From: a virus
IMG/VR virus record: IMGVR_UViG_3300012920_000036
Coordinates: 1 to 63,496 of that record
DNA: 63,496 nucleotides
Strand: one strand, 5' to 3'
The notes under the pieces are model-generated. The model was not told where the DNA came from. It did no database searches and saw only the letters and a list, made by a program, of their open reading frames with translations. Numbering within the stretch: position 1 is the first letter of the stretch; each line of letters starts with the position of its first letter. A program made the translations under genes and the position numbers. This document shows positions 21,548 through 29,562 of the stretch, in pieces.

Positions 21548-22245
21548 ACTACCTAAAGAAAATACAGAACACAGTTAAGGGTGTGATTGCGAAGTCACAC
21601 AAGAGCGATTCAAGTGGCGAGTTGTATCTGGACACAGCAGATGTCTCAAAGATTCTAAAGATGAGACTTAAATATCTGTATCCCGATACAAAATTCTCTG
21701 TCACCTCAGAGAAATACTCGATGGGATCGAGCATCTACATCCGATGGCAGGATGGCCCTGTTGCTGACGAGATAAACGACTTGGCGCGGGGTTATCAACT
21801 CAAACGGTTCGACGGCATGATTGATATGGAAACGAACTGTAAGGCGTGGCTGTGTCCCGATGGGTCAATGGAGACAGCACACATCGATGGCACAACAGAC
21901 AGCAGAGGATACATTGAGGATTACATTGCTGATCCGCCTAGTCCTGGTGCTGTGCTGTGTTATGGCGGGGCTGGTTACATAAACACAAGCCGTGACTTGT
22001 CCTACCCCAAACTAAAGTGGGCAATTGACAAGGCGTTTACATACTTTTCTGACCTAAAAGAAGTAAGTAAGCCAACTGTCGAAGAGCGGACAGATTACAA
22101 AGGTAAGACGTATGGATTGCTCAAGGATGTTGCGACTGTACAGATAGGCAACAGGTGGCTTGAGCAGATGCTGTATGGATTTGCCGAGTGCTTTGACTAC
22201 ACCAAAGATCCATACGAAAAGAAGTGTGAAGTTAATGGCTGGTAA
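21544..22245 (+). CDS. LPD29-like protein, 233 aa
   Basis: TADVSKILKMRLKYLYPDTKFSV, then GSSIYIRWQDGPVADEINDLA and LKRFDGMIDM match the large polyvalent protein-associated domain 29, normally part of giant polyvalent proteins of phages and conjugative elements. Here it stands nearly alone with about 150 further residues of unknown fold. Polyvalent proteins enter the host with the DNA and often counter defences; whether this one does is unknown. Confidence 0.65.
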   Translation: MNYLKKIQNTVKGVIAKSHKSDSSGELYLDTADVSKILKMRLKYLYPDTKFSVTSEKYSMGSSIYIRWQDGPVADEINDLARGYQLKRFDGMIDMETNCKAWLCPDGSMETAHIDGTTDSRGYIEDYIADPPSPGAVLCYGGAGYINTSRDLSYPKLKWAIDKAFTYFSDLKEVSKPTVEERTDYKGKTYGLLKDVATVQIGNRWLEQMLYGFAECFDYTKDPYEKKCEVNGW

Positions 22246-22246
22246 A

Positions 22247-22258
22247 TTGTCACCTTAA
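22247..22258 (+). promoter_or_regulatory. Recurrent motif copy 4 (TTGTCACCTTAA)
   Basis: Starts directly after the preceding stop codon and ends four bases before the ATG at 22263. It takes the place where a Shine-Dalgarno would be expected. Confidence 0.6.
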
Positions 22259-22262
22259 TATT

Positions 22263-22490
22263 ATGGAAAACTTAGATAAAAAAACACAGGGAAGATGGGC
22301 GTTGTGCAACACAGCAATGGCGCTGGCTGAAGAGAACTTATTTGGAACAAGCAATGATGGACTATGTATCCAATGCGGTTCGATACAGGGCGGCTGTGAA
22401 CCAGACGCACGGAAACACAAGTGTGAAGACTGTGGGGAACACGCAGTCTACGGAGCAGAGGAAGCGGTGATGGTACTGGGTTTATGTTGA
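22263..22490 (+). CDS. Zinc-binding phage protein (GGCEPDARKHKCEDCG), 75 aa
   Basis: CIQCGSIQGGCEPDARKHKCEDCGEHAVYGAEE is a conserved Cys4 arrangement found in many phage and plasmid proteins of unknown function. Directly controlled by motif copy 4, and followed by a hairpin, so it may be a one-gene transcription unit. Confidence 0.7.
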   Translation: MENLDKKTQGRWALCNTAMALAEENLFGTSNDGLCIQCGSIQGGCEPDARKHKCEDCGEHAVYGAEEAVMVLGLC

Positions 22491-22493
22491 CAC

Positions 22494-22522
22494 CCTTCGG
22501 CTCCTGGTATCATCACCGAAGG
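22494..22522 (+). terminator. Hairpin after the zinc protein gene
   Basis: CCTTCGG (22494-22500) pairs with CCGAAGG (22516-22522). No T-run follows (TTCATAAATT), so it may be an attenuator or mRNA-end stabiliser rather than a full terminator. Confidence 0.45.
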
Positions 22523-22536
22523 TTCATAAATTAACT

Positions 22537-22839
22537 ATGGAAAAAATAAACACCTGCCTTGGCAAGTTCAAGGGGGAAGAGCGGACGAGAGTCTGGATAG
22601 AAGGCAAGCGGTTAACTGAGGCAGGCTTCAAGGTCGGCGCACGATACACCAAGAAATTCAACAGGGTGACTATCGTTCTAACCTTGGACAGCGAAGGGCC
22701 GTTGAAGGTTTCAAGTCGTGGCTTAGTACCTATCATCGATCTATCGGGAAAAAAAATCAGAGAGTTCTTTGAGGATAGTGATGAGGTACAGGTCACATTC
22801 AAACAGGGCGTAATAACTTACAAAGGAATCAATGTATGA
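22537..22839 (+). CDS. Small beta-rich protein, 100 aa
   Basis: RVWIEGKRLTEAGFKVGARYTKKF followed by VPIIDLSGKKIREFFEDSDEVQVTF resembles a small family I associate with cytosine methyltransferase loci on phages and plasmids, with a possible SpoVT/AbrB-like or SymE-like fold. A cytosine methyltransferase is encoded 6 kb downstream. Function unproven. AT-rich leader, no Shine-Dalgarno. Confidence 0.55.
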   Translation: MEKINTCLGKFKGEERTRVWIEGKRLTEAGFKVGARYTKKFNRVTIVLTLDSEGPLKVSSRGLVPIIDLSGKKIREFFEDSDEVQVTFKQGVITYKGINV

Positions 22840-23321
22840 TAGCAGAAGCTAAAGAAATAATGAGAATAAGCGTATTGTACGAGAGTAATGGAAGCTCTTA
22901 CAGGTGTGGGGCAAAGGAGAAGAGTGACAACACAAACACAACAGACTTCTTATCTAGTCAGACTCATCAATGGAAAAGAGAAAAAGTGAAAGGTCTATGT
23001 TGTTTTCGTTTAAACAACTGGATGGAAGACCCCCGGAAGTGGGCTGTTGAAAGCCGTAGAAGTGCAATAGACATCACAGTATCTGGCAAACTACAGCATT
23101 GGTATCAACACTCTTTCACATTGGCATGGGGGGATAACGAGTTTACCGCAAGGTATACTGATGTGGAAAAAATCTATGCCACTTACTTGGACGATGAAAG
23201 CTGTTGGGATGATGACAAAATCTTCAATCACAATCATATGCAACTGGAGTGTTTTCGGATTGAGTTGACTCCCATTACTATAAGGGCAAATGGAAAAGTA
23301 ATAATGAATCTAAACGACTAA
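22836..23321 (+). CDS. Unknown protein, 161 aa
   Basis: Beta-rich with many Trp and Tyr (LQHWYQHSFTLAWGDNEFTARY) and a final strand-rich part. Overlaps the gene before by 4 bases and shares TAATG with the next. No family recognised. Confidence 0.55.
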   Translation: MIAEAKEIMRISVLYESNGSSYRCGAKEKSDNTNTTDFLSSQTHQWKREKVKGLCCFRLNNWMEDPRKWAVESRRSAIDITVSGKLQHWYQHSFTLAWGDNEFTARYTDVEKIYATYLDDESCWDDDKIFNHNHMQLECFRIELTPITIRANGKVIMNLND

Positions 23322-23797
23322 TGAGTAATACTATAGAAAACTACAAGAGAAAGATGGAAGAGAGATTGAACGAACACATGATGCGAACTGCATTGTGGGT
23401 GCGAGGTATACTGGAAACAAACTACTGGAGATTGAAAGTATACTACAAGGATGCACTCAACACGACGGAGGCAGCGATGGCTTACACCGCCGATGGGTTT
23501 GAGAATATGCAACGCAACTCACACTACGAGTTTCGTAAGATGGGTTTCATTAGGGCTGATGGGCCGTGGAACAGCGGCGGCGGATGCATGATCTTGAGGA
23601 TATACTTCCAATCATTCGCACTCTCCATTGGTGATGAGGACATCCTCATAATCAAGAGAGAGTCGGAGGGTGAATATGGAAAGGCATGTGAGACTGATGA
23701 GGGTTGGATTGAATACGTCGATGAATACTGTTGCGGTGGAATTGAAGATGCGAAATTGAAATCAATTCAATGGGCGGAGGACTGGCCGGTTGGGTAG
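23321..23797 (+). CDS. Unknown protein, 158 aa
   Basis: Helical N-terminus (TIENYKRKMEERLNEHMMR), then an alpha/beta domain with Gly-rich GPWNSGGGCMILRIYF. Cys residues near the C-terminus (DEYCCGG). No family recognised. Confidence 0.55.
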   Translation: MSNTIENYKRKMEERLNEHMMRTALWVRGILETNYWRLKVYYKDALNTTEAAMAYTADGFENMQRNSHYEFRKMGFIRADGPWNSGGGCMILRIYFQSFALSIGDEDILIIKRESEGEYGKACETDEGWIEYVDEYCCGGIEDAKLKSIQWAEDWPVG

Positions 23798-23829
23798 CAA
23801 TAGGTAAGGAATAAAAATAAAAGTAAGGA

Positions 23830-24096
23830 ATGAAAGTAAAAGAACTGTTACAAAAAATAATAAAGTCGGGCTGCTCATTGGATGATGAGTTGTGTTTGGT
23901 TACCAAGTTTGATTACCAACAGGTACACCACTTGTTGCACAATGAGGAGGAAGAGGCAAAACAGACTGGGCCACGAGCGGAACACTTAATGCAAGCAATG
24001 TGCGAACCAGATTTTGCCACCACCACCAGAGAAAGTGATCGTGTTTTAATATTAGAGTTTCATTACAACGAACCAAAAAGAAAACTAGGCTTATGA
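23830..24096 (+). CDS. Unknown protein, 88 aa
   Basis: Preceded by GTAAGGA, a moderate ribosome site right at the ATG, and a second TAAGGAAT upstream. The protein is helical and mixed in charge. ATGA overlap with the next gene. Confidence 0.55.
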   Translation: MKVKELLQKIIKSGCSLDDELCLVTKFDYQQVHHLLHNEEEEAKQTGPRAEHLMQAMCEPDFATTTRESDRVLILEFHYNEPKRKLGL

Positions 24097-24386
24097 GATT
24101 CTACTTAAATCTAAAACAAACCATAACGAGATCAACAAATGCTGTCTTTGTTGAGATAACCAAGAAGCGACTGATCGAGGAAGGGTACATTGACGCAAGC
24201 TGCGGTACTGAATGGAAGGAACACGCCTCTAACTACATACATGAATCATTGGATGACCTGTGTTGTGAAGGTGAACTTAAAACACACGATGATTTAGAAA
24301 GAGTAGTGTGCTTTCAAATGTACGACAGCAATTCATGGAACGATGAATATTCAGATACAGAAATTGATGAGGTAGAATATGATTAG
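24093..24386 (+). CDS. Unknown acidic protein, 97 aa
   Basis: MRFYLNLKQTITRSTNAVFVEIT is beta-like; the end DEYSDTEIDEVEYD is very acidic. Overlaps the next gene by 8 bases. Confidence 0.55.
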   Translation: MRFYLNLKQTITRSTNAVFVEITKKRLIEEGYIDASCGTEWKEHASNYIHESLDDLCCEGELKTHDDLERVVCFQMYDSNSWNDEYSDTEIDEVEYD

Positions 24387-24969
24387 AAAAATATGCGAAC
24401 GATGCGGTGCTAACGGAGACACGCTGCACATCATGGGCCATGTCTACTGGGTTGAAGAAGAACAAGTACATGGGCTGTACGATTTCGTAGGTGATTACGA
24501 TTGGTTCTGTGACACCTGTGGTGCTGAGACAGGCGTCGAAGAGGTAGACCTTGAGTGGGATGTGGAGATTGTTAAGGCAATAGATGGCAACACCTTTGAT
24601 ACTGAACCGTTTGAGGAGAACCCTGACAAGATAAAGAAGCTAATCGATGAGCTTGATGACACCGTGGATAAGACAAAGCCAATACTCTACAACGTGTTCG
24701 TCAAGGTATCACCATCAAGTGAGCCTTACATCGAGGATGGCTTAGACGAGGACGGCTTAATCAAGTACAAGAAGGAAGGAAGGTCTGACTTCGACATCAA
24801 ACATTCCATGTACTTCTATGACTACGACAAAGCCAAGGAATACGAGGAAGCTATTGGCGAGACACCATTGCAAAAGACATACGATGTGTACGATAACAAC
24901 ATCAACAGTCAGGGTGTGGACATTGTAAAATATTATGAAGAACAACGTAAAGCTGAAGAAGCTAATTGA
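24379..24969 (+). CDS. Zinc-binding acidic protein, 196 aa
   Basis: CERCG near the N-terminus and CDTCG about 40 residues later make a zinc ribbon. An acidic linker and a C-terminal alpha/beta part follow (YNVFVKVSPSSEPYIEDGL). Such protein surfaces can mimic DNA, but that is speculation. Confidence 0.6.
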   Translation: MIRKICERCGANGDTLHIMGHVYWVEEEQVHGLYDFVGDYDWFCDTCGAETGVEEVDLEWDVEIVKAIDGNTFDTEPFEENPDKIKKLIDELDDTVDKTKPILYNVFVKVSPSSEPYIEDGLDEDGLIKYKKEGRSDFDIKHSMYFYDYDKAKEYEEAIGETPLQKTYDVYDNNINSQGVDIVKYYEEQRKAEEAN

Positions 24970-25210
24970 ATACAAGGAAGCATTAGAAAGGATGCTCTGG
25001 CATCGTGATGTAGCGAGAGAGTTGCAGGCAACGCTGACTAACACGACGCATGAGTGGTTCAGAGATGCGGAGGATAAGGAGTTCTTTAACAGATTCCTTA
25101 ACGAGATGAGGGTGGTCGAAAGCCATGCTCAATCTACCACGACACACATGGATGATTTGTGTGGGGTGTTCGATGCGGAACTAGAAGAGAAGATCAAAGA
25201 GTATGAGTGA
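24935..25210 (+). CDS. Unknown helical protein, 91 aa
   Basis: Helical with repeated E/R/K and a central FRDAEDKEFFNRFLNEMRVV. Overlaps the gene before by 35 bases in another frame and ends in ATGA-like coupling with the next. Confidence 0.55.
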   Translation: MKNNVKLKKLIEYKEALERMLWHRDVARELQATLTNTTHEWFRDAEDKEFFNRFLNEMRVVESHAQSTTTHMDDLCGVFDAELEEKIKEYE

Positions 25211-25370
25211 GATAATAGTCAAAGACAACTATGCATACATGGTTGCACCAAATCCTAACGAGAACAATGAACCTTGGGTCTATTACCAACCAATCCATGA
25301 ACACTTATGGATGGAATGTGACGCCAGGATGTTGGACATAGATAAGATAAAGAAAGAGTTAACCAAATGA
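25203..25370 (+). CDS. Small unknown protein, 55 aa
   Basis: Starts MSEIIVKDNYAYMVAPNPNE; aromatic (EPWVYYQPIHEHLWME). Coupled on both sides by short overlaps, which supports that it is real. Confidence 0.55.
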   Translation: MSEIIVKDNYAYMVAPNPNENNEPWVYYQPIHEHLWMECDARMLDIDKIKKELTK

Positions 25371-25549
25371 AACCATACGCATTACAGCTACAGTACATTA
25401 ACTTCTACACCGGAGAGGAGTCATTGAAAACAATCAGCTATCACAAGTCGGAGCGAGCAGCAAAGGTTGCACGGAGAAAAGCGGGTCAGAGTAACGTCTG
25501 GAATAACATCTGCCTACCAGCCGATGCCTATGTGATAACTAAACTATGA
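25367..25549 (+). CDS. Small basic protein, 60 aa
   Basis: LQLQYINFYTGEESLKTI is beta-like, followed by a basic helix SERAAKVARRKAG. ATGA overlaps on both sides. Confidence 0.55.
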   Translation: MKPYALQLQYINFYTGEESLKTISYHKSERAAKVARRKAGQSNVWNNICLPADAYVITKL

Positions 25550-25830
25550 AGGCATACATCATAACAGGCAGAGTGCCTGACCACGACAACGAAACGCTTT
25601 GGTTCCAAGCTGAATCATATGCAGATGCTGTGTCTAAATTCATAAAGGCTATGCATATTGATGAACCGGAAGGTAAGAAGGAGACAATAGAACTTCACGG
25701 CGTGGCGGTTTACTTGGACAACGTGACCGAAGTAACAGGTGAGTTCGATGTTCACCTGTCTGCTGGTTGGCAGGAGATGAGTGATGAAGCCAAGAAGTAC
25801 ACTAAAAGAAAAACAGCATATCAAAGATGA
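25546..25830 (+). CDS. Unknown protein, 94 aa
   Basis: MKAYIITGRVPDHDNETLWFQAESYADAVSKFI has the look of a small ferredoxin-like alpha/beta fold; the end is basic. ATGA overlaps on both sides. Confidence 0.55.
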   Translation: MKAYIITGRVPDHDNETLWFQAESYADAVSKFIKAMHIDEPEGKKETIELHGVAVYLDNVTEVTGEFDVHLSAGWQEMSDEAKKYTKRKTAYQR

Positions 25831-26030
25831 GTGAGATACAACATCCGTTTGTTCTAACAGAACAAGGAAGCACAGTCATTGATCGCAACGAGGTGATCAG
25901 AACGATAGCCCTTGAGGTGTGTGACACATCGAAGGGAGATACAGATGCCGACTATCATGCGGCAAGGGATACAGTTTTGTATTCATACTTCAGAGACGTA
26001 GACAATTACGTCGAAAGCATTAGGTCGTAA
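25827..26030 (+). CDS. Small acidic protein, 67 aa
   Basis: Helical and acidic, with a beta start (HPFVLTEQGSTVIDRNEVI). Last gene before a 28-base gap with an AAAGG site for the next gene. Confidence 0.55.
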   Translation: MSEIQHPFVLTEQGSTVIDRNEVIRTIALEVCDTSKGDTDADYHAARDTVLYSYFRDVDNYVESIRS

Positions 26031-26058
26031 GACCATAACCCCTAACAGAAAGGTAGAT

Positions 26059-26760
26059 ATGTCCAACGGAGTTATCCTTTGGGAGAGTAGTGCTATTGTG
26101 TGTATTGCTACTGGATTGAAGCGACCCAGTAGCAACAAGAAGACAGGCCCGATGATACAAACATACATCATACGGAGAGACATGCATCCAGTTGAGGCAA
26201 TCAAGACTGGCAACGACGATGCAATCTGCGGTGACTGCGTACATCGAGGAGTGAACGGCAAGAAGAGAACGTGTTACGTTGAGGTAGGCAAGTCAGTCAG
26301 TCAGGTGTACCGGAGTTACATGAATGGCGGGTACGAAAACGAATGGACCTATGACTTGTTTAGAGATAGAAAGGTAAGGGCCGGTGCTTACGGTGACCCT
26401 GCATATGTCCCACATTCAATATGGAAAGGCATCTATGAGGTTGCGGCTGGCATGACAGGCTACACTCACAGGTGGAAGAATGACTTTGCCCAAGGCTACA
26501 AGGATTACTTGATGGCGAGCGTCGATTCAACCGCTGAACTTGAGCAGGCATGGGACATGGGTTGGAATACATTCAGAGTCAGACCGCAGGGAACCAAGAA
26601 GATCAAAGGCGAGGCGCAATGTCCGGCAGCTACAGAGTCACCGGCTGAGACTGAGTGTGCCAAGTGCCTGTTGTGTTGCGGCAACCAAAGTAAAGTGAGA
26701 GGTGTGTCCCTGGATGTACACGGTATCGGCAGTAAACATTTTAATGTAACCTTAAATTAA
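26059..26760 (+). CDS. Phage protein with three Cys clusters (DUF7227-like), 233 aa
   Basis: PMIQTYIIRRDMHPVEAIKTG, CGDCVHRG, then RAGAYGDPAYVPHSIW, GMTGYTHRWK and CPAATESPAETECAKCLLC match a phage/plasmid family with conserved 'GAYGDPAxVP' and 'GYTHQW' motifs and metal-binding Cys. I recall it as DUF7227, but I am unsure of the number. Function is unknown. AAAGG seven bases before the ATG serves as ribosome site. Confidence 0.7.
   Translation: MSNGVILWESSAIVCIATGLKRPSSNKKTGPMIQTYIIRRDMHPVEAIKTGNDDAICGDCVHRGVNGKKRTCYVEVGKSVSQVYRSYMNGGYENEWTYDLFRDRKVRAGAYGDPAYVPHSIWKGIYEVAAGMTGYTHRWKNDFAQGYKDYLMASVDSTAELEQAWDMGWNTFRVRPQGTKKIKGEAQCPAATESPAETECAKCLLCCGNQSKVRGVSLDVHGIGSKHFNVTLN
26743..26755 (+). 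promoter_or_regulatory. Recurrent motif copy 5 (AATGTAACCTTAA)
   Basis: Located in the last codons of the upstream gene and ending four bases before the ATG at 26760, the same distance as copies 4 and 6. Confidence 0.55.
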
Positions 26761-27323
26761 TGGAATACAATTCAGAAAAAGAAAAAGAAGAATTATATAA
26801 GACAATAGCAGAAAGCTACTTAAAGAAGCATGGGCTAGATCATTGGACAGTTAAGATAACGAACACGAAGAGAGTATTGGGTTCATGTAACAGCAGTAAG
26901 AAAATCTTATCCCTGTCTAAGCATCACATCAAACACAGCACAGACACAGAGATCGAAGACACCATCAAGCATGAGATAGCCCATGCGTTAGCCAACAACC
27001 TTTACGCTGAGAACGTAGGGCATGATAAGCGATGGAAGGCTGTCGCCAAGATAGTTGGAGCCATCCCCAAGCGAGCATCAAAGCAAGGCCCACCTCACAA
27101 GTACGAGCTTGTCGATAAACGCTCCGGCAAAGTGATACTCAAGTATCACAGGAAGCCAAGAGGGTGGCGTAACATTCCTACTAGTTGGAGCCTAGTAGGA
27201 GATGAATCAAGTAAGGGACATCTTGGGCTGTATGAAGTCGAGGTGTCGGAGATTACAAACCCATTTCTAAAAACAGATAAGAATAAACCAGCATACATGG
27301 TTAAAAGGAAACTAGTAGAATAA
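26760..27323 (+). CDS. SprT-like zinc metallopeptidase, 187 aa
   Basis: HEIAHAL at 71-77 is the HExxH zinc motif and GHDKRW near 88-93 gives the third His, as in SprT/Spartan. Upstream strands (NSSKKILSLSKHHI) match the SprT core. The C-terminal 80 residues are extra. In cells Spartan removes DNA-protein crosslinks; phage copies may clear proteins from DNA. It is directly downstream of motif copy 5. Confidence 0.8.
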   Translation: MEYNSEKEKEELYKTIAESYLKKHGLDHWTVKITNTKRVLGSCNSSKKILSLSKHHIKHSTDTEIEDTIKHEIAHALANNLYAENVGHDKRWKAVAKIVGAIPKRASKQGPPHKYELVDKRSGKVILKYHRKPRGWRNIPTSWSLVGDESSKGHLGLYEVEVSEITNPFLKTDKNKPAYMVKRKLVE

Positions 27324-27598
27324 TGAAAATAAGAGAGATAAAAGAACTGCGGAAAGGGGCGAAGCTTCCTCTTCCGCCTAAAGGAATTGCTCACGCAGAT
27401 GCTTTGACTAAGCAGTATTGCGCTGATGAATCGTTCACTCAGTTATGCAAGAGAGTACCCACGCTTGACCTAGAATATTGCGAGCCGGGATCGAAACGCT
27501 ATGAAGATTTAAAATTATTAAGGCATTATTACAGATGCCAAACAGGGCGTAATGCGTACCCAGAACATCACACAGATATTAAAGAAACTAATAAATGA
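27323..27598 (+). CDS. Unknown basic protein, 91 aa
   Basis: Shares TAATG with the peptidase gene. Lys/Arg rich, with Cys residues spread through TKQYCADESFTQLCKRV and LEYCEPGS. No family recognised. Confidence 0.55.
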   Translation: MKIREIKELRKGAKLPLPPKGIAHADALTKQYCADESFTQLCKRVPTLDLEYCEPGSKRYEDLKLLRHYYRCQTGRNAYPEHHTDIKETNK

Positions 27599-27957
27599 TG
27601 ATAAATAATTTTGAAGAGTTCATTAAGGCGAGAGGGTTCGGAGAGAAGAGTGAAGCTGATGTGGGAAGAAACACATACAAGTACACATCATGCGGAGCTT
27701 TCTTTGCCAAGGAAGATTGGGGTGTTGTGGTTGGCTCCATCGTGGAGGGAGTTGACTACGGCACAGAGACACACGCTTTGAAATATGCATTCGACATTAA
27801 AGAATTTTGGGATGCATTAGAGCAAGTGGAGAAGGAAGCAGATCAAATATGGAAGGCGACTCATGGTTGTGATGATTGCGGAGAAGAGAATGAGTTTGGA
27901 TATATCCCTATCAACCCTGAGTGCAAAGCATGTGAAGGAGAAGGTGCGATAATATGA
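27595..27957 (+). CDS. Zinc-binding protein, 120 aa
   Basis: CDDCGEENEFGYIPINPECKACEGEG at the C-terminus resembles a DnaJ-type zinc ribbon; the first 85 residues are alpha/beta. ATGA overlap with the RlpA-like gene. Confidence 0.6.
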   Translation: MMINNFEEFIKARGFGEKSEADVGRNTYKYTSCGAFFAKEDWGVVVGSIVEGVDYGTETHALKYAFDIKEFWDALEQVEKEADQIWKATHGCDDCGEENEFGYIPINPECKACEGEGAII

Positions 27958-28307
27958 AATACATAATACCACTAATAATAATGGCTGCCGCCTACATGAC
28001 AGGCGGATCAACAGAGACTGAAGCCTCCTGGTATGGAGAGAAGTACCGAGGTAAATTGTGTGCCAATGGGACACCGTTTAATCCTGACAAGATGACGTGT
28101 GCATCTTGGGACTATCCATTCGGTACGATGCTTGAGGTGAGTTATCAAGGCAGAAAGATCCATGTAAAAGTGACAGATCGTGGGCCTGCCAAGAGATACT
28201 ACAACAAGGGAAGGAAGTTAGACTTGAGCAAGGCAGCATTTGCCAAGTTGACACAGGGGAATACTGATATAGGAATAATAAGAGTACGCATTACTGTTGT
28301 GAAATGA
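27954..28307 (+). CDS. RlpA-like exported double-psi beta-barrel protein, 117 aa
   Basis: An N-terminal hydrophobic segment (YIIPLIIMAAAYMTGG) is followed by EASWYGEKYRGKLCANGTPF, YPFGTMLEV and VKVTDRGPAKRY...LDLSKAA, the complete RlpA barrel. RlpA enzymes cut glycan strands lacking stem peptides. The His usually found in the 'TAAHxxLPFG' loop is replaced here (TCASWDYPFG), so enzymatic activity is uncertain, while TDRGP is kept. It may help lysis, since no ordinary endolysin is seen in the lysis cassette. Confidence 0.75.
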   Translation: MKYIIPLIIMAAAYMTGGSTETEASWYGEKYRGKLCANGTPFNPDKMTCASWDYPFGTMLEVSYQGRKIHVKVTDRGPAKRYYNKGRKLDLSKAAFAKLTQGNTDIGIIRVRITVVK

Positions 28308-28498
28308 AACTAGAGAAACCAAGGGGGGCGACACACGCTAGGATAGTGACGCCGGAGAAAAAGAAATCCATTGCATCAATCAAGGACATCGATGTGTTTG
28401 TTGGCACAACTGGTGTGATTACTTGGTTGAAGGAGACAAGGGGAAACACCTTCAAGGAACTGGGGTCGATAGCCTTTGATGGTGAATTAGAAACTTGA
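28304..28498 (+). CDS. Small unknown protein, 64 aa
   Basis: Basic, with HARIVTPEKKKSIASIKDIDV. ATGA overlap with the RlpA-like gene. Followed by motif copy 6. Confidence 0.55.
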   Translation: MKLEKPRGATHARIVTPEKKKSIASIKDIDVFVGTTGVITWLKETRGNTFKELGSIAFDGELET

Positions 28499-28510
28499 TT
28501 GTCACCTTAA
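28499..28510 (+). promoter_or_regulatory. Recurrent motif copy 6 (TTGTCACCTTAA)
   Basis: An exact match, partly overlapping the preceding stop codon, four bases before the ATG of the methyltransferase at 28515. Confidence 0.6.
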
Positions 28511-28514
28511 AAAA

Positions 28515-29561
28515 ATGGTAAACAAAACGGGTGTGGATTGTCCCACCACGACTCACATCTCTTTATGCACCGGCTGTGCAGGGCTTGACCTCGGACTACG
28601 AGCAGTTATCCCATCTCTTCGCACAGTACTTTATGTGGAGATCGAAGCCTTCAATTGCTCCAACTTGGCGCAGAAGATGCAACACAACTCCTTGGATGAA
28701 GCACCTATTTGGACTGATCTTACATCCGTCCCTGTGGAAAACTTTCGAGACAAGGTATTCGCAATCTCTGGAGGCTATCCATGTCAGCCCTTCTCATTTT
28801 GTGGAAGCAGACAAGGCGAAGAAGACGAAGGAGGCAGACACCTCTGGCCGTTTTGTCGCAGAACAATTCGAGCTATTCGACCTGTCTTCTGTATGTGGGA
28901 GAATGTCGAAGGACACATCACGCTTGGACTGTCAACAGTCATTAGCGATATGGAACACGATGGTTACCGCGCAACGTGGGGATTATTCTCAGCGCAAGTC
29001 GATGCAGATGCTCCGCACCAGAGAAAGAGAGTGTTCATCCTTGGCTTGCGGGAAGATGTCGATGCCGAAATCTTCAAGGACATCTGTCCAGAACTGGCCG
29101 ACGCCGACAACTCAAGACTGGAGAGATGGCTCGTCGAGGCGGAACGAGGACAACCTAGCGAGGGGTGGCAACCATGCAGTCAGCCTACAGCACAAGGTGC
29201 AGGCGGAGAACTGGCCGACACCAACGGTCAGCGACTACAAGGGCAGCGGCCCGATGACTATGAGGGACGACGGGGTAACAAGGATGTGCCGTCTGGACTA
29301 CGCAGTCGAACAGTCTGGCCAGCCAGACCAGGTGAGCCGCAAGAATCCTGGGAACCACCAAGAACAATTGAAGTCGGTGAGACTGAATCCGAGATGGGTG
29401 GAGACTTTGATGGGCTTGCCGGTGGGCTGGGTGATGCCGAGTTGTACGTCTCCTGTGACAATCGAGTAGACGAGTTACGAACATTGGGCAACTCAGTTGT
29501 CCCGCAGTCTGCTAGTGCTGCGTTTCTTCATCTAGCAAAAAGACTAATCCAGAATAAATAA
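28515..29561 (+). CDS. C5 cytosine DNA methyltransferase, 348 aa
   Basis: Motif I CTGCAGLDLGLR (about 18-29), the catalytic Cys in GGYPCQPFSFCG (near 89), ENVEGH (near 129), HQRKRVFILG (motif VIII) and LGNSVVPQ (motif X, near 323) are all present. The recognition region (about 185-300) reads ELADADNSRLERW and ELADTNGQRLQGQ, and WPARPGEPQESWEPPR, known from phage enzymes. Methylation probably protects the phage from restriction. The same region is also open in the next frame; see the separate entry. Confidence 0.9.
   Translation: MVNKTGVDCPTTTHISLCTGCAGLDLGLRAVIPSLRTVLYVEIEAFNCSNLAQKMQHNSLDEAPIWTDLTSVPVENFRDKVFAISGGYPCQPFSFCGSRQGEEDEGGRHLWPFCRRTIRAIRPVFCMWENVEGHITLGLSTVISDMEHDGYRATWGLFSAQVDADAPHQRKRVFILGLREDVDAEIFKDICPELADADNSRLERWLVEAERGQPSEGWQPCSQPTAQGAGGELADTNGQRLQGQRPDDYEGRRGNKDVPSGLRSRTVWPARPGEPQESWEPPRTIEVGETESEMGGDFDGLAGGLGDAELYVSCDNRVDELRTLGNSVVPQSASAAFLHLAKRLIQNK
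29050..29469 (+). other. Second reading frame with methyltransferase-like sequence
   Basis: In the +1 frame relative to the methyltransferase, open from 28531 to 29469, the stretch reads NWPTPTTQDWRDGSSRRN, NWPTPTVSDYKGSG and LNPRWVETLMGLPVGWV. These are typical of the recognition region and the 'LNPxFVEWLMGFPxGW' end of other C5 methyltransferases. The upstream half of this frame does not look like a protein. It is probably a fossil or an alternative frame, not a separate gene. Confidence 0.55.
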
Positions 29562-29562
29562 C

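Noticed and set aside
28531-29469. Independent 312-codon gene inside the methyltransferase
   Set aside because: Its first half is not protein-like; only the part after about 29050 resembles methyltransferases, so it is treated as an alternative frame, not a gene.
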